This document shows, in pieces, positions 62,736 through 64,000 of a DNA stretch of 64,000 nucleotides (position 1 is the first letter of the stretch; the number at the start of each line of letters is the position of its first letter). The position numbers were made by a program, and so were the translations under genes. Under the pieces are notes generated by a model that ran no database searches, had not been told where the DNA came from, and saw nothing but the letters and a program-made list of their open reading frames with translations. The stretch is taken from the NCBI GenBank assembly GCA_902571005.1, contig CACGAG010000006.1, positions 1 to 64,000 of the forward strand, written 5' to 3'. The DNA comes from an uncultured Pelagibacteraceae bacterium. GTDB taxonomy: Bacteria > Pseudomonadota > Alphaproteobacteria > Pelagibacterales > AG-422-B15.

Positions 62736-63351
62736 AAAAATTACTGTACACTACCGTCCCAATTGTAAGAATCGCAAGAATAGTAACTATAATTTGTCTA
62801 ATTAGATTTTTATTACTCAAAAAGTTAAATATTAAACTTCCAGACCAACACCATATAGAATGTGAAATTGATTGAATGAAAAAAAAGGTTCCTGCAACAA
62901 TAATAACTTCTAATACCCAACTTGAAGAAGTATATGTATTACCAAAGGAAGTGAATTGTGTATAAGCGGCGATTACCATTGCCCAGCCTTTAGGATTTAA
63001 TGGATGAACCAATAAACCGTTTAAGAAATTAGGTACCTTTTCATTTTGGTTACTTTCTGTTGATTGCAAACTTAAAAAAAGTATTTTCCAGGAAAGCCAG
63101 CATATATAGGCTGTACCAATTACTTTTATAATATTAACCAATATTGGATTTGAGTTCAAAATAGTTAAAAATCCAATTCCTAAACCAATTGTTAAAAATA
63201 ATTTCCCACAAGTTACACCTATTACAAAGGGTACTGACTTATAAAATCCATGTTGCGCTCCAGAACTCATAAGTAATAAGTTTGCGGGACCAGGTGTTAT
63301 AACCATAATGGTCGCAAAAATGAATAATGCAGAATAAAGTGACAGTGTCAT
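62728..63351 (-). CDS. LysE-family exporter
   Basis: 207-aa inner-membrane protein with about six helices. The family mark ITPGPANLLLMSSGAQHGF lies in the first helices and HPLNPKGWAMVIAAYTQF near the middle. LysE/RhtB proteins export amino acids such as lysine or homoserine lactone. Overlaps pdxA by ATGA. Confidence 0.88.
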   Translation of the reverse strand: MTLSLYSALFIFATIMVITPGPANLLLMSSGAQHGFYKSVPFVIGVTCGKLFLTIGLGIGFLTILNSNPILVNIIKVIGTAYICWLSWKILFLSLQSTESNQNEKVPNFLNGLLVHPLNPKGWAMVIAAYTQFTSFGNTYTSSSWVLEVIIVAGTFFFIQSISHSIWCWSGSLIFNFLSNKNLIRQIIVTILAILTIGTVVYSNFFI

Positions 63352-64000
63352 TTTCTTCTAGCTTGAGCAATTTTTGAAGCTGATTTCAAAGCTGCTATTA
63401 AGCTATTAGGTGATGCAATAAATTTGTTTGCAATATCAAGTCCGGTTCCATGGTCAGGGCTCGTTCTTACAAATGAAAGTCCAGCGGTATAATTGACCGT
63501 TTCATCAAAACTTATCATCTTGACGGGTATCAAAGCTTGATCATGAAACATGCAAATAAAAATATCATATTTATTATGATTATTTTTTATAAATGCTGAG
63601 TCAGCAGGCAAAGGCCCTTCAACAGATATTTTCTTTTTTTTACAATAATTAATAGCAGGTAGAATTTTTACCATTTCATCATCACCAATAAGTCCACCGT
63701 CACCCGCATGTGGGTTAAGTGCTGTAACAGCTATACGAGGTTTTTTGATTTTAAAATCATTCCTCAAACTTATATTGGTATTAATGATAGCTTTGATGAT
63801 ATTTTTTTTATTTATTTTGCTAGAAACTTTGTTTACCGCAATATGAGTTGTCAGGGGAATAGTTTTCATATTTTTATTCATCATCACCATTAATTGGTCA
63901 TTTGTTCTATCTTTTTTAGCAAGGTACTCAGTATGACCTCTGAAATTTTTAACTTTTTTTCCAATTACATCTTTATTAATTGGGTTCGTTACAATTGCTG
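63348..64000 (-). CDS. pdxA: 4-hydroxythreonine-4-phosphate dehydrogenase, C-terminal part
   Basis: The C-terminal 217 codons of PdxA, which converts 4-hydroxythreonine 4-phosphate in the DXP-dependent route to pyridoxine phosphate; the N-terminus lies beyond the right edge. Reading in from the edge: TNPINKDVIGKKVKNFRGHTEYLA, HAGDGGLIGDDE (metal-binding His), FMCMFHDQ-like FICMFHDQALIP and FVRTSPDHGTGLDIA. The internal ATG at 63890 is not a start; conserved residues continue upstream. Confidence 0.95.
   Translation of the reverse strand, partial: AIVTNPINKDVIGKKVKNFRGHTEYLAKKDRTNDQLMVMMNKNMKTIPLTTHIAVNKVSSKINKKNIIKAIINTNISLRNDFKIKKPRIAVTALNPHAGDGGLIGDDEMVKILPAINYCKKKKISVEGPLPADSAFIKNNHNKYDIFICMFHDQALIPVKMISFDETVNYTAGLSFVRTSPDHGTGLDIANKFIASPNSLIAALKSASKIAQARRK

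Noticed and set aside
1-64000. Search for CRISPR arrays, insertion sequences, prophage genes, toxin-antitoxin pairs and defence systems.
   Set aside because: No regularly spaced repeats, transposase, integrase or recognisable defence genes were seen; base composition looks even throughout.

Overview
The window reads as a compact, AT-rich chromosome segment of a free-living marine-type alphaproteobacterium. Alphaproteobacterial marks are the FYDLN zinc-ribbon protein, the order aroA-cmk-rpsA-ihfB-pyrF-trpF-trpB-trpA-accD-folC with trxA facing it, the block kdsD-lptC-lptA-lptB, and the NDUFA9-like gene. Streamlining shows in very short intergenic gaps, many ATGA/TAATG overlaps and convergent genes that share stop codons. 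I cannot assign a genus; an oligotrophic marine lineage (SAR11-like, HIMB59/AEGEAN-169-like) is an inference from base composition and gene content. I see no rRNA, prophage, insertion sequence or CRISPR array, and one tRNA.

Region 1 (1-6.5 kb, minus strand): two glycosyltransferases, then thrS-infC-rpmI-rplT-pheS-pheT. ThrRS lacks its TGS domain, and infC has no ATG/GTG/TTG start that would give a full protein. Region 2 (6.5-18 kb): alpha/beta hydrolase, DMT exporter, SDR protein, queG, gltBD (divergent from uppP across a palindrome-rich gap) and an NDUFA9-like protein. Region 3 (18-31 kb, plus strand): rnd, the LPS set kdsD-lptCAB, tRNA-Ala(GGC), then aroA-cmk-rpsA-ihfB-pyrF-trpFBA-accD-folC. 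The TrpB and TrpA proteins are unusually divergent at active-site and interface positions. Region 4 (31-38 kb, mostly minus strand): trxA and a chain pdxH-CDF-SH3-nuclease-unknown-exonuclease I-RmuC, two tiny ORFs and a DjlA-like protein.

Region 5 (38-64 kb) is a nitrogen-compound uptake and catabolism region. It holds a polyamine-type ABC transporter (binding protein plus PotA/C/B), a gamma-glutamyl-polyamine-synthetase-like ligase, a PuuB-like flavoprotein oxidase, a PuuD-like gamma-glutamyl hydrolase, two class III aminotransferases, glutaryl-CoA dehydrogenase, an amidase, a GcvT-like folate methyltransferase, two tandem phytoene-desaturase-like flavoproteins, a Rieske oxygenase, and a second Rieske-oxygenase-like protein from which the Rieske cluster domain has been deleted. 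A BetI-like TetR gene sits at the centre. Two near-identical 18-bp palindromes (ATTGAAY-N4-RTTCAAT), each overlapping the -35 box of a recognisable promoter, lie upstream of the flavoprotein-GcvT operon and of the aminotransferase-Rieske-oxidase-PotBCA operon. Together they define a probable local regulon. The genes jointly suggest uptake and N-dealkylation/deamination of a methylated amine, betaine or polyamine, with methyl groups passed to folate and the carbon skeleton entering via glutarate/crotonyl-CoA or succinate. The substrate is not determined by the sequence.

Strongest leads: the co-divergent TrpBA pair, the Rieske-less oxygenase homologue, and the two-operator regulon.
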